From Fuscibacter oryzae (GTDB lineage: Bacteria > Pseudomonadota > Alphaproteobacteria > Rhodobacterales > Rhodobacteraceae): 64,000 nucleotides of DNA. Below the pieces are notes generated by a model, which had not been told where the DNA came from, made no database searches, and saw only the letters and a program-made list of their open reading frames with translations. Positions within the stretch are counted from its first letter, which is position 1; each line of letters begins with the position of its first letter. Both the position numbers and the translations under genes were made by a program. Of the stretch, positions 17,359-26,129 are shown one piece after another. Location of the stretch: positions 1 to 64,000 of the forward strand of contig NZ_JAESVP010000007.1 in assembly GCF_016765795.1 (NCBI RefSeq). The letters are read 5' to 3'.

Positions 17359-17618
17359 ATGCGTCCCCTGTGATTCTTGCCGGCCACTGTGCAGGCCCTT
17401 TGGTTAATGAAAAGTCTATAGACGCGGCCAGACCGGCCCGCAACCGCCGCCACCCTGCCGGTTTCGGCGGATTGCTGCTGTAAACCGCCCTCAACCTTGG
17501 GGTTGAGAGGCCGGATTTGGACCCGTTGGCGCATGGCGTGGGCCAAAAAAGCCAGCCAGATCAACGGCAGCCCGGCGAAATCGACCGGGCAGACATGAAA
17601 CCGATGCAGGAGCATACA

Positions 17619-17900
17619 ATGACCCGTTTTCCTCGCCTGACCGCCGTAGTTCTGGGCCTGTCGCTGCTGGCAGCGCCGATGGCGATGGCCGAATCCGAAG
17701 TGGATGCTGCCACCAAGGACAAGGTGACCGCCGAACTGACCGCGCAGGGCTATGACGTGCGCAAAATGGAAATGGAGGATGGCGCGCTGGAGGTCTATGC
17801 CGTCAAGGATGGCAAGACCGTACAACTGTTCCTCGACAAGGATCTGAAGGTCGTCAAGACCTGCGCCGACAACACCTGTGAAAACGGCGAGAACGGCTGA
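17619..17900 (+). CDS. Small periplasmic PepSY-domain protein
   Basis: 93 residues from ATG 17619, preceded by AGGAG at 17608-17612; a longer in-frame start at 17517 is unlikely. A signal peptide ends at AMAES (cleavage about residue 25). The rest is one PepSY-like domain: VTAELTAQGYDVRKMEMEDGALEVYAVKDG. A C-terminal pair of cysteines (TCADNTCENG) is unusual and may form a disulfide. It precedes a cytochrome b561 gene by 88 bp, a common pairing in this bacterial group, suggesting a role in periplasmic redox or metal handling (inference). Confidence 0.8.
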   Translation: MTRFPRLTAVVLGLSLLAAPMAMAESEVDAATKDKVTAELTAQGYDVRKMEMEDGALEVYAVKDGKTVQLFLDKDLKVVKTCADNTCENGENG

Positions 17901-17988
17901 GGCCGTCAGCCGGGCGGCCATATGTGCCGCCCGGCGCCCCCTCTTTTCCCCCCAAAGCCCCCATTTCTCCAAAAGCGAAGAGGTCGCG

Positions 17989-18513
17989 ATGAAACGTCTT
18001 TACGTCTGGGACCCGCTGGTTCGCCTGTTCCACTGGTCTCTGGTTCTGGCCTTTCTGGCCAATGCCTTTGTCACCAGACCGGGCAAGGAGGTGCATCAAT
18101 GGGTCGGCTACGGCGTGGCCGCGCTGATCGCCCTGCGTCTGGTCTGGGGCCTGATCGGACCGCGCCATGCCCGGTTTTCCGATTTCCTGCCCAGCCCGTC
18201 AGGCGCCATTGCCCAGTTGCGTGAAATGGCCACCGGCCGGCGCGAGGCCCATGCCGGCCATTCGCCCTTGGGCGCGCTGATGATCTATAACCTGCTGCTG
18301 ACGATGGCGGCGATTGCGCTGACCGGCTGGATGCAGACCACGGTTGCCTATTTCGGTGTGGAATGGGTGGCACAGGTGCATGAGGCGCTGGTGACCTGGG
18401 CCGAGCTTTGCGCGCTGGCGCATGTGGCGGCGGTTGTGCTGGAAAGTCGCAGGTTGCGGGTGAACCTTCCGAAATCCATGGTGACGGGGTACAAGGAGTT
18501 TGTACAGGAATAG
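17989..18513 (+). CDS. Cytochrome b561-type di-haem membrane protein
   Basis: 174 residues from ATG 17989 with AAGAGG upstream. Four membrane spans carry four candidate haem-ligand histidines: RLFHWSLVL, EVHQWVGYG, VHEALVTW and LAHVAAVVL. The first three fit the prokaryotic b561 (PF01292) pattern. Such proteins pass electrons across the inner membrane. It lies between the PepSY gene and a membrane-anchored LuxR-type regulator on the same strand, so the three may form one redox-related unit (inference). Confidence 0.88.
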   Translation: MKRLYVWDPLVRLFHWSLVLAFLANAFVTRPGKEVHQWVGYGVAALIALRLVWGLIGPRHARFSDFLPSPSGAIAQLREMATGRREAHAGHSPLGALMIYNLLLTMAAIALTGWMQTTVAYFGVEWVAQVHEALVTWAELCALAHVAAVVLESRRLRVNLPKSMVTGYKEFVQE

Positions 18514-18528
18514 GCCCGCCCCACAGCC

Positions 18529-19089
18529 ATGACCATGATCGCCCTGAAATCCCGTCAGACCGTCCCGGCGCTGCTGATCGCATTGATCCTGTTCCAGACG
18601 GTCTGCACGCTGTTTTTTGTTGCCGATGTGTCCACCGACATGAAGGATCTTGGCCTCAGTTCGTTCCTTGACCCCCATATCCTGCCCGAGCTGGGGGCGA
18701 CGGCGGGGCTGGTGCTGGGCATCGTGTTTGAAATTGCCGTGCTGATGCGGATGTTGCGCAAGCAGGCGCAGTTACAGCAGGCGATGGGCGTAGCGGCAGG
18801 GGCCCTGGCCGAGGTGATGGAGGGGTATTTCGGCCGCTGGGGGCTAACCCCATCAGAGGCGGATGTGGCGGGCTTTACCGTCAAGGGCTATGCGATTGCC
18901 GAGATCGCGGGGTTTCGCGGATCGTCCGAGGCGACGGTGAAAACCCACCTCAACGCCATTTACCGCAAGGCGGGCGTGGCGGGCCGCGCGCAACTGGTCA
19001 GCCTGCTGGTCGAGGACCTGTTTCGCGCCCCTCTGGTTGAAACCGGCCTTGACGGCACCACCCGCAGCGCAGCGCGCGCCGCCGAATAG
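18529..19089 (+). CDS. Membrane-anchored LuxR-type transcriptional regulator
   Basis: 186 residues. The first 75 form two hydrophobic helices (about 12-32 and 52-75) with a short extracytoplasmic loop. The C-terminal part from about residue 95 is a LuxR/GerE helix-turn-helix ([20 protein letters not shown], then [20 protein letters not shown]). No receiver or autoinducer domain is present. It begins 15 bp after the cytochrome b561 stop, so both are probably one transcript. A DNA-binding domain tethered to the membrane suggests sensing of membrane or redox state (inference). Confidence 0.82.
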   Translation: MTMIALKSRQTVPALLIALILFQTVCTLFFVADVSTDMKDLGLSSFLDPHILPELGATAGLVLGIVFEIAVLMRMLRKQAQLQQAMGVAAGALAEVMEGYFGRWGLTPSEADVAGFTVKGYAIAEIAGFRGSSEATVKTHLNAIYRKAGVAGRAQLVSLLVEDLFRAPLVETGLDGTTRSAARAAE

Positions 19090-19178
19090 GCTGCTTTCCC
19101 CACCGGGTACGAATGGGCTACTGGAAAAATTCCTGCGGCCCGTGTAAAGCCCATCTGTCCCAGTGCCGGTTTGACCGA

Positions 19179-19811
19179 ATGCAGCCTAGCCGATTTGTCC
19201 TGATTCCGATGCTGTTCCTTGGCATTGCGCTGTCGCTTTGCGGCCCTGCGCTGTCCGAAGGGCTGAAGCTGACCGGCGGCACCAAGAACCGCAGTGCCCT
19301 GTTCAAGTCGCAGGCGGCCTTGCTGGATGGGCGCTTGGCCAGCCAATACGACTTTTCCGACCGGCTGACCCCGCATGCCAAAAAGGAAAAGAAGGGCGCG
19401 GGGGCCGAAAATGCCAGCGCCTCGTCTGTGCGCTACAGGGGCAAGTACAAAGGCGAATATATCGAGGTGGCCCGTGCCGCCGCGCGCAAGCATGGCGTGC
19501 CCGAAGATCTGTTCCTGCGGCTGGTGCAGCAGGAATCGGGCTGGAACTCTGGCGCGGTGTCGCCCAAGGGCGCGACGGGCCTTGCACAACTGATGCCTGA
19601 TACCGCCAGCCTGATGGGGGTCGATATCAACGACCCCAAGGACAACCTGCACGGCGGCGCGCGATACCTGAAGATGATGTACGACCGCTTCGGCAGTTGG
19701 AAACTGGCGCTAGCCGCCTATAACGCCGGACCCTTGGCCGTTGAAAAGAACAACGGCGTGCCACCCTATGAGGAAACCAAGAACTACGTCGCGGCAATTC
19801 TGGTGGAGTGA
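19179..19811 (+). CDS. Lytic transglycosylase (SLT domain)
   Basis: 210 residues from ATG 19179, which gives a clean signal peptide ([21 protein letters not shown]); an upstream start at 19113 would add residues ahead of it. The SLT domain at about 105-205 has the catalytic Glu in [19 protein letters not shown] and the motifs [10 protein letters not shown] and LAAYNAGP. It should cleave peptidoglycan glycan strands in the periplasm, forming anhydro-muropeptides. It stands alone after the LuxR-type gene. Confidence 0.9.
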   Translation: MQPSRFVLIPMLFLGIALSLCGPALSEGLKLTGGTKNRSALFKSQAALLDGRLASQYDFSDRLTPHAKKEKKGAGAENASASSVRYRGKYKGEYIEVARAAARKHGVPEDLFLRLVQQESGWNSGAVSPKGATGLAQLMPDTASLMGVDINDPKDNLHGGARYLKMMYDRFGSWKLALAAYNAGPLAVEKNNGVPPYEETKNYVAAILVE

Positions 19812-19878
19812 GCTACCGCCGTCAGCCTGATTGGTCGCCGCACCGGTCGTTGTCTCGACAAGACGCCAATGGCGTGAT

Positions 19879-20505
19879 TCAGCGCTGCTGTAGTGCGAGT
19901 CTGAGGCCGAGCGCACAATAGATGCCACCAACGGCTTTGCCCTGCCATTTCAGCACTGCGGGGTTCCTCCGCAGAAAGTTCCCCAATCCGCCTGCGCCAA
20001 GGGCAAAGACGATAGTGCTGCCGAACCCGATAATTGCAAAAAGGGTGCCAAGGATCATCAACTGGATGAAGATTGCACCGTTCTCTGGGTGTACGAACTG
20101 CGGCAGGAATGCCAGAAAGAAAAGCGCTGTCTTGGGATTAAGCACCTCTGCCAGCACGGCTTGCCGGAACGCTTGCCCGGCTGACAGCCTCACCTGCCCA
20201 TGTCCGGGAATGGTTGGTGCCTTTTCCCGAATTGCCTTGACGCCAAGCCAGATCAGATAGGCCGCACCTGCATATTTGACAATGCTGAACAGCGTTGCCG
20301 AAGCCGCGATGATCGCGGAGATGCCGACGACGGCGAAGACGGTGTGGATGATGTCCCCGACCGTGATCCCCGCTCCGGTGGCGATGCCGACCCTCGCGCC
20401 CGAGGTTGTCGCCCGTGCTACTGTCAAAAGCGTCGCCGGGCCGGGAATGAACACGAACCCCAGGACGACGGCACAATAGGTGATAAGTGTCGTCTGGTCG
20501 ATCAT
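19879..20505 (-). CDS. LysE/RhtB-family amino-acid exporter
   Basis: 208 residues from ATG 20503-20505 (MIDQTTLITYCAVVLGFVFI). The family signature FIPGPATLLTVARATTSGAR follows the first helix, and six membrane spans fit LysE/RhtB. Such proteins export lysine, homoserine, threonine or similar compounds by proton exchange. The base composition is a little less GC-rich than its neighbours. It is not obviously in an operon; its 3' end faces the lytic transglycosylase gene. Confidence 0.85.
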   Translation of the reverse strand: MIDQTTLITYCAVVLGFVFIPGPATLLTVARATTSGARVGIATGAGITVGDIIHTVFAVVGISAIIAASATLFSIVKYAGAAYLIWLGVKAIREKAPTIPGHGQVRLSAGQAFRQAVLAEVLNPKTALFFLAFLPQFVHPENGAIFIQLMILGTLFAIIGFGSTIVFALGAGGLGNFLRRNPAVLKWQGKAVGGIYCALGLRLALQQR

Positions 20506-20609
20506 ACGGCAGGTCTCCTGGCCAAGCATAAAGTGCAAGAAATCTATCGCCGCATCCGCTTGCGGTAAAGCAGGCAACGCCGACTGGGTTGCGTAAATTG
20601 GACGGTCTG

Positions 20610-21026
20610 CTACAGCCCCAGCCGCGGAATCTCGATCGCCGGGCAGCGGTTCATCACCACCTTCAGCCCGGCCTTGCGCGCCCGTTCCGCCGCTGCCTCA
20701 TCGATCACGCCCAATTGCATCCAGACAGCCTTGGCACCGATGGCAATCGCCTGATCCACCACCGCGCCCGCCTCTTCCGACCGGCGGAAAATATCGACCA
20801 TATCGACCGGCCCGACATCGGCCAGAGAAGCGCGCACCGTCTCTCCCAGCGCCTGTTTCCCGGCCTGACCTGGGTTGACCGGGATCACATGATATCCCCG
20901 TCGATGCAGGAACGCCGCCACGCCATGGCTGGGCCGGTCGGCCTTGGGCGACCAGCCGACGACGGCGATGGTTTTCACACGGGTCAGCAGGCTGGCGATT
21001 TCGGCATCGGTCATCGGGGTGCTCAT
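20610..21026 (-). CDS. CoA-binding (YccU-like) domain protein
   Basis: 138 residues from ATG 21024-21026. It is a single Rossmann-like CoA-binding domain: TIAVVGWSPKADRPSHGVAAF at the N-terminus, GYHVIPVNPGQ, and AVWMQLGVIDEAAAERARKAG with VVMNRCPAIE near the end. These blocks are conserved in YccU-type proteins related to succinyl-CoA synthetase alpha chains. No catalytic domain is attached. The precise role is unknown. Confidence 0.87.
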   Translation of the reverse strand: MSTPMTDAEIASLLTRVKTIAVVGWSPKADRPSHGVAAFLHRRGYHVIPVNPGQAGKQALGETVRASLADVGPVDMVDIFRRSEEAGAVVDQAIAIGAKAVWMQLGVIDEAAAERARKAGLKVVMNRCPAIEIPRLGL

Positions 21027-21194
21027 CGGGGCCTCTTGGTCAAGAAAAAGGCGCCCATGCCGCAGGGGGCAGGGCGCCAAGGTGCGGAACGAGGGACAGT
21101 GAAAGAAGGGCAGGCGTTCCGGGCCTGGCTTCTACACTGTGATATGGTTGCCGATTGCGGCGAAAAAAGGGGCAGTCGCGTATTCGTGATGGCC

Positions 21195-21974
21195 TTAGCG
21201 GGTTGACGCCGCATAAAGACTGACCGCCGCCGCGTTCGAGACGTTCAGGCTGCCAAAGGCCCCGGTAAAGGGGATGCGGGCAATCATGTCGCAGGTTTCG
21301 CGGGTCTTTTCACGCAGGCCCGGCCCCTCGGCCCCCATGACAAGGCCAATGGGGCGGGTGCCCGCGCCAGCCAGCGCCTCGGCCAACGTGACATTGGCCT
21401 CGCCGTCCAGCCCGATCAGGAAGAACCCCATGTCCTTCAGCTCTGTCATCGCTTCGGATAGGTTGGTGACGCGCAGATAGGGCTGGCGTTCCAGCGCACC
21501 GCTGGCCGTTTTGGCCAGCGCGCCGGTTTCGGGGGCAGAATGGTGGCGCGGCGCAATGACGGCCCGCGCGCCGAACACCTCGGCGCTGCGCAGCACGGCC
21601 CCGGCGTTGTGCGGGTCGGTCACCCGGTCCAGCAGCACAACCAAGGGCGCACCCGCCCCGGAAATCGCCACATCGGCCAGCTTGCCCCAGTTCAGCGGGC
21701 GCACTTCCATCGCGGCCCCCTGATGGACGCTGCCTTCATCAAGTGGCGCGCTGAAATTCCTGGCATCGACCAGTTCCGGCTCGATCCCCGCGACGCCCAC
21801 CGCATCTTCCAGCTTGTCCAGCGCATTGCGCGTCACGATCAACCGCAGCTTTTCGCGGGCAGGGTTCAGCAACGCATCGCGCACCGCATGCAGGCCGAAC
21901 AGCCAGACGGTTTCCTTGGCCTCGGCCTTGCGTCCGCGTTCCTTGTCTACCACCCAGCTTGGTTTCTTGCTCAT
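21195..21974 (-). CDS. rlmB: 23S rRNA 2'-O-methyltransferase RlmB (TrmH/SpoU family)
   Basis: 259 residues. The N-terminal part (about 20-95) is the substrate-binding L30e-like domain, and the C-terminal part is a SPOUT methyltransferase with all three motifs: DRVTDPHNAGAVLRSAEVFG, GLVMGAEGPGLR and GSLNVSNAAAVSLY. It should methylate a guanosine of 23S rRNA (G2251 in E. coli numbering) using S-adenosylmethionine; another TrmH-family target cannot be excluded. A tRNA gene lies divergently upstream. Confidence 0.9.
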   Translation of the reverse strand: MSKKPSWVVDKERGRKAEAKETVWLFGLHAVRDALLNPAREKLRLIVTRNALDKLEDAVGVAGIEPELVDARNFSAPLDEGSVHQGAAMEVRPLNWGKLADVAISGAGAPLVVLLDRVTDPHNAGAVLRSAEVFGARAVIAPRHHSAPETGALAKTASGALERQPYLRVTNLSEAMTELKDMGFFLIGLDGEANVTLAEALAGAGTRPIGLVMGAEGPGLREKTRETCDMIARIPFTGAFGSLNVSNAAAVSLYAASTR

Positions 21975-22052
21975 CCGGCTCTCCTGTCCTTCATTTCACC
22001 TCTGGCAAGTCATGCCGGGCTTGGCAAGCGGCATTCGGGATGAATTCTGCCC

Positions 22053-22080
22053 TTGACGCCCCCCCGGCCCTTGGATAAAT
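22053..22080 (+). promoter_or_regulatory. Promoter of the tRNA gene
   Basis: TTGACG (22053-22058) and ATAAAT (22075-22080) are separated by 16 bp, and the mature tRNA begins 11 bp later. The distance suits a tRNA transcribed with almost no leader. Confidence 0.6.
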
Positions 22081-22091
22081 CCGCCGCAAGT

Positions 22092-22175
22092 GGGCGACGT
22101 GCTGCAAGGTGCGGCAGCGGACTGTAACTCCGCCGAGGCGACTCGTGCCTGGTTCGATTCCAGGGTCGCCCACCA
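22092..22175 (+). tRNA. tRNA-Tyr (anticodon GUA), class II, structurally atypical
   Basis: 84 nt including an encoded CCA. The acceptor stem is GGGCGAC/GTCGCCC (22092-22098 with 22165-22171), the discriminator is A and CCA is at 22173-22175. The anticodon arm is GCGGA-CTGTAAC-TCCGC (22117-22133). The variable arm has the stem CGAG/CTCG, and the T arm is CCTGG-TTCGATT-CCAGG. The D arm departs from the norm: position 8 is G rather than U, and the segment 22100-22116 can form a 6-bp stem (TGCTGC/GCGGCA) with a 5-nt loop, closer to selenocysteine-type D arms than to ordinary tRNA-Tyr. Position 38 is C. Confidence 0.8.
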
Positions 22176-22301
22176 TTTTATGAATTATGCAATGAAATCA
22201 ACGGGCATGTGTCCTGCACGCGTTTCATGCTGCCCGTGCGGAATGACGTGGCAGTGCGTTGGCGCAGTCTGCCAACGCTTTTGCCACCTGACTGGCCCGA
22301 T

Positions 22302-23786
22302 TTAGACCGACATTGTTGCCCGCACAGCGCGGCCCCAGCGGGCATAGCGCACCTCGCGGGTGGTGGGGTCCATTGCGGGGGTAAAGCGGTGTTGCAGCGC
22401 CCAATGCTTTTGAAACTCTGCCGGGCCGGGGCAAAGCCCGGCTTGCAGACCGGCCAGATAGGCGGCCCCCAGTGCGGTGGTTTCGGTCACCACGGGGCGG
22501 TCGACGGGCGCGCCCAGAATATCGGCCAGAAACTGCATCGCCCAGTCGCTGGCCGTCATCCCGCCATCGACGCGCAACACGCCATCGGCGGCGGCGCCCC
22601 AATCGGCGCGCATCGCCTCCAAAAGGTCACGGGTCTGGAAGCCCACGCTTTCCAGCGCGGCCTTGGCCATCTCGGCGGGGCCGGAGTTGCGGGTCAGCCC
22701 ATAAACCGCCCCCCGGCAATCGGGCCGCCAATAGGGCGCGCCAAGGCCGGTGAAGGCCGGGACCAGAACCACGTCCTGCGTGGGGTCGGCATGCTCGGCA
22801 AGGGGTTGCGTCTCACTTGCGGTGCGGATGATCTTCAAGCCATCCCGCAGCCATTGCACCACGGCCCCGGCGATAAAGATCGACCCTTCCAGCGCATAGG
22901 TCGTCTGCCCGTTCAGCCGATAGGCGATGGTCGTCAGCAGCCGGTTCTTCGACGGCACCCTGTCGGCCCCGGTGTTCAGCAGGGCAAAACACCCGGTGCC
23001 ATAGGTTGATTTCATCATGCCGGGTTGAAAGCAGGCCTGACCCACCGTTGCCGCCTGCTGGTCGCCCGCCACCCCCAGAATGGGAATTTCGCGCCCGAAC
23101 AGATCAACCCGCGTCACGCCGTAATCGGCGGCGCAGTCGCGCACATCGGGCAGGATTTCCATGGGAATATCCAGCAGGGCGCAAATCTTGGCATCCCATG
23201 CCCCGCGCCCGATGTCATAAATCAGGGTGCGCGCGGCATTCGTGGCATCGGTCGCATGCACCTTGCCCCCGGTCAGTTGCCAGATCAGCCAGGTATCCAC
23301 CGTGCCAAAGGCGATCTCGCCGCGCCGCGCCCGGTCGCGCGATCCGGGCACATGATCAAGGATCCATTTGATCTTGGTGCCCGAGAAATATGGGTCCAGC
23401 AGCAGGCCGGTCCGTTCGGTGATCATCGGCTCATGCCCCTGATCCTTCAGGGACTGGCACAGGTCGGCGGTGCGGCGGTCTTGCCAGACAATCGCATTGT
23501 GCAGGGGGTGGCCGGTGGCGCGGTCCCACAAAAGCGTCGTTTCGCGCTGGTTGGTGATGCCGATGGCGGCAATGTCCGCAGCCGTGACCTTGGCCTTTTC
23601 AATCGCGCCCCGCGCCGTGGCCGCAACGGTGGACCACAGGTCCATCGGATCATGCTCCACCCAGCCAGAGGCGGGAAAGTGCTGCGCAAATTCTTCCTGC
23701 GCGCTGGCCACGACCTTCAGGTGACGGTCAAAGACGATCGCGCGGGACGAGGTGGTGCCCTGATCGATGGCAAGGATATGAGTCAT
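22302..23786 (-). CDS. glpK: Glycerol kinase
   Basis: 494 residues, full length. FGGY-kinase blocks: [17 protein letters not shown] (phosphate binding) at the start, [25 protein letters not shown] (substrate contact), [29 protein letters not shown], and [20 protein letters not shown] near the C-terminus. It phosphorylates glycerol to glycerol 3-phosphate using ATP. It is the last gene of the glp cluster, separated from glpV by a terminator-like hairpin and a second stem-loop, so its expression is probably lower than that of glpV or partly separate. Confidence 0.96.
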   Translation of the reverse strand: MTHILAIDQGTTSSRAIVFDRHLKVVASAQEEFAQHFPASGWVEHDPMDLWSTVAATARGAIEKAKVTAADIAAIGITNQRETTLLWDRATGHPLHNAIVWQDRRTADLCQSLKDQGHEPMITERTGLLLDPYFSGTKIKWILDHVPGSRDRARRGEIAFGTVDTWLIWQLTGGKVHATDATNAARTLIYDIGRGAWDAKICALLDIPMEILPDVRDCAADYGVTRVDLFGREIPILGVAGDQQAATVGQACFQPGMMKSTYGTGCFALLNTGADRVPSKNRLLTTIAYRLNGQTTYALEGSIFIAGAVVQWLRDGLKIIRTASETQPLAEHADPTQDVVLVPAFTGLGAPYWRPDCRGAVYGLTRNSGPAEMAKAALESVGFQTRDLLEAMRADWGAAADGVLRVDGGMTASDWAMQFLADILGAPVDRPVVTETTALGAAYLAGLQAGLCPGPAEFQKHWALQHRFTPAMDPTTREVRYARWGRAVRATMSV

Positions 23787-23804
23787 GGGTCGGGTCCGTT
23801 TTCG

Positions 23805-23844
23805 GTCTTGCAGGGAAACCCGGATAAGGGTTGCCCTGCAAGAC
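23805..23844 (-). promoter_or_regulatory. Stem-loop in the glpV-glpK spacer
   Basis: GTCTTGCAGGG (23805-23815) pairs perfectly with CCCTGCAAGAC (23834-23844); the loop contains a nested AACCC/GGGTT pair. It lies just upstream of glpK, after the intrinsic terminator-like hairpin. It could stabilise the processed glpK mRNA end or modulate translation. Confidence 0.55.
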
Positions 23845-23846
23845 GG

Positions 23847-23879
23847 AAAAAGGGCGCGCGGGCCGAAACCCGCGCGCCC
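23847..23879 (-). terminator. Intrinsic terminator-like hairpin after glpV
   Basis: A perfect 11-bp GC stem, GGGCGCGCGGG/CCCGCGCGCCC (23852-23862 with 23869-23879), is followed on the minus strand by TTTTT (23847-23851). It begins 7 bp after the glpV stop codon. Partial termination here would give excess binding-protein transcript relative to glpK. Confidence 0.75.
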
Positions 23880-23885
23880 AAGGTG

Positions 23886-25613
23886 TTACTTCTGCCAGGA
23901 CTTGATCAGCTCGTCATAGGCGATGGTTTCGCCTTGGGGCTTTTCGTTGTCCAGCTTGGCCACCGGCGAGCCGGGTTCATCCAGCCAGACCTGCGGGTCT
24001 TTTTCTTCGTTCAGCTTTGGCCCGATGTCACCCTGCACGCCCGATTTCTCAAGCCGTGCCAGCACCTTTTCCTGCTCGGCACACAGAGAATCCAGCGCCT
24101 CTTGCGGGGTCTTTTCGCCGGTCATCGCGTCACCGATATTCTGCCACCACAGCTGTGCCAGCTTGGGGTAGTCAGGAATGTTGGTGCCGGTGGGCGACCA
24201 TGCGGTGCGGGCGGGCGAGCGGTAGAACTCGATCAACCCGCCCAGCTTGGGCGCGCGGTCGGTGAAGTGCTGGCTATCGATGGTCGACTGACGGATGAAG
24301 GTCAGGCCGACATCAGACTTTTTCACATCCACCGTTTTCGAGGTGACGAACTGCGCATAAAGCCATGCGGCCTGTGCACGGTCCACCGGGGTGGACTTCA
24401 TCAAGGTCCACGACCCCACGTCCTGATAGCCGATCTTGGTGCCTTCGCTCCAATAGGCGCCATGGGGCGAGGGGGCCATGCGCCATTTCGGCGTGCCATC
24501 CTCGTTCATCACCGGTGTGCCGGGAACGACCGAAGCGGCGGTAAAGGCGGTGTACCAGAACATCTGCTGGGCAATTGCGCCTTGTGCCGGAACCGGACCA
24601 GCCTCACCAAAGGTCATGCCTTGGGCTTCTGGCGGGGTGTATTTCTTCAGCCATTCAATCGCCTTGGTCACGGCATAGACGGCAGCCGCGTCGTTGGTTG
24701 CCCCACCACGCGCCACGCAGGAACCGACGGGCTGGGACTTTTCGTTCACGCGAACGCCCCACTCGTCAACCGGCAGGCCGTTCGGTTCGCCCTTGTCGCC
24801 CATTCCGGCCATCGACATCCACGCGTCGGTGTAACGCCAGCCAAGCGAGGGGTCTTTCTTGCCGTAGTCCATGTTGCCATAGACCCCGGTGGCCGGCCCG
24901 CCCATATAGGACATGTCGCGCCCGGTGAAGAACTCGGCAATATCCTCATAGGCCGACCAGTTGACCGGAACGCCAAGGTCATAGCCGTATTTGGCTTTGA
25001 AATCGTCCTTGGTTTTCTGATCGTTGAACCAGTCGTAGCGGAACCAGTAAAGGTTGGCGAACTGCTGGTCGGGCAATTGGTACAGCTTGCCATCGGGGGC
25101 GGTGGTAAACTTGGTCCCGATAAAGTCGGCCAGGTCCAGCGTCGGGCTGGTCACGGTGGCACCGTCGCCAGCCATCCAGTCGGTCAGGTTGCGGGCCTGC
25201 TGATAGCGCCAGTGGGTGCCGATCAGGTCCGAGTCGTTGATGTAGGCGTCATAGATGTTCTCGCCCGTCTGCATTTGCGTTTGCAGCTTTTCGACCACAT
25301 CGCCTTCGCCGATCAGGTCATGGGTAATCTTGATCCCGGTGATCGCGGTAAAGGCCGGGGCCAGCACCTTGGATTCATAGGAATGGGTGTCGATGGTTTC
25401 CGAAACAACCTTGATGTCCATGCCCGCATAGGGCTTGGCGGCGTCGACGAACCACTGCATTTCCTTTTCCTGATCGGCGCGCGACAGGGTCGACATGTCA
25501 CCGATTTCGCTATCAAGGAACGCCTTGGCAGCCTCCATATCGGCCCAGGCGGGGGCAGCGCCCGCCGCGATCAGCGCAAGCGCCATCGCGGACGTTGCAA
25601 GTTTCAGTCTCAT
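23886..25613 (-). CDS. glpV: Glycerol ABC transporter substrate-binding protein
   Basis: 575 residues from ATG 25611-25613 with a strong GGAGGA upstream; a 59-codon longer frame is rejected. A signal peptide ends at APAWADMEA. The mature part is a large extracellular solute-binding protein with YWFRYDWFNDQKTKDDFKAK and GRDMSYMGGPATGVYGNMDY in the middle. Gene order (glpD-S-T-P-Q-U-V-K) matches the glycerol uptake locus described in Rhizobium leguminosarum, which fixes the assignment better than the sequence alone. It captures glycerol in the periplasm for GlpPQ. Confidence 0.88.
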   Translation of the reverse strand: MRLKLATSAMALALIAAGAAPAWADMEAAKAFLDSEIGDMSTLSRADQEKEMQWFVDAAKPYAGMDIKVVSETIDTHSYESKVLAPAFTAITGIKITHDLIGEGDVVEKLQTQMQTGENIYDAYINDSDLIGTHWRYQQARNLTDWMAGDGATVTSPTLDLADFIGTKFTTAPDGKLYQLPDQQFANLYWFRYDWFNDQKTKDDFKAKYGYDLGVPVNWSAYEDIAEFFTGRDMSYMGGPATGVYGNMDYGKKDPSLGWRYTDAWMSMAGMGDKGEPNGLPVDEWGVRVNEKSQPVGSCVARGGATNDAAAVYAVTKAIEWLKKYTPPEAQGMTFGEAGPVPAQGAIAQQMFWYTAFTAASVVPGTPVMNEDGTPKWRMAPSPHGAYWSEGTKIGYQDVGSWTLMKSTPVDRAQAAWLYAQFVTSKTVDVKKSDVGLTFIRQSTIDSQHFTDRAPKLGGLIEFYRSPARTAWSPTGTNIPDYPKLAQLWWQNIGDAMTGEKTPQEALDSLCAEQEKVLARLEKSGVQGDIGPKLNEEKDPQVWLDEPGSPVAKLDNEKPQGETIAYDELIKSWQK

Positions 25614-25696
25614 TATGGTTCCTCCCAGAATGTGAAACGTCTTGGTCTTGTTAGCGCCGGGGCAGCTCCTCCTGCCCATGGCGGTCGTGAGGCCCG

Positions 25697-26122
25697 TCAC
25701 ACCCAGCGGAACACCGCAGCGGCATAGACAAGGCAAAGCATCAGCGCCCAGAACAACGGGCCGCCGAAGAAGAACAGCCAGCCCAGACACAGAAAGGCCG
25801 AGCCGAGAAGAGAGATGAACAGTCGGTCGCCGCGCGTGGTTTCAATGCGCAGCACGCCCAGCCGGGGTGTTTCGGGAAACCGGATCGCGAGGACCGTCAT
25901 AGTGACCAGAAGGCTGCCAATCACCCAGAAGAACAGGGCAACAGGAAAGGTCCAGGCCATCCAGCCGCCTGTGATCATCGGGGCGAACCAGTCCTTGGCG
26001 CCGTCTTCGGCAACCGGGGTTGCCCAGACAAGGAAGGCAAGGATGGCCAGCAGAACCACGACGGCGGTCAGATAGATCGCAGTCCAGGGCGCGCGCGGGG
26101 TGGGGGATGTTGCGTCGGACAT
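25697..26122 (-). CDS. glpU: DUF2160 small membrane protein of the glycerol ABC transporter
   Basis: 141 residues from ATG 26120-26122. Four hydrophobic helices, including WTAIYLTAVVVLLAILAFL and the last PLFWALMLCLVYAAAVF, match DUF2160. The gene sits between permease glpQ (7-bp gap) and glpV, as in the rhizobial glpSTPQUV operon. Its role is unproven; it may be an accessory membrane subunit. Confidence 0.85.
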   Translation of the reverse strand: MSDATSPTPRAPWTAIYLTAVVVLLAILAFLVWATPVAEDGAKDWFAPMITGGWMAWTFPVALFFWVIGSLLVTMTVLAIRFPETPRLGVLRIETTRGDRLFISLLGSAFLCLGWLFFFGGPLFWALMLCLVYAAAVFRWV

Positions 26123-26129
26123 GGTCACC

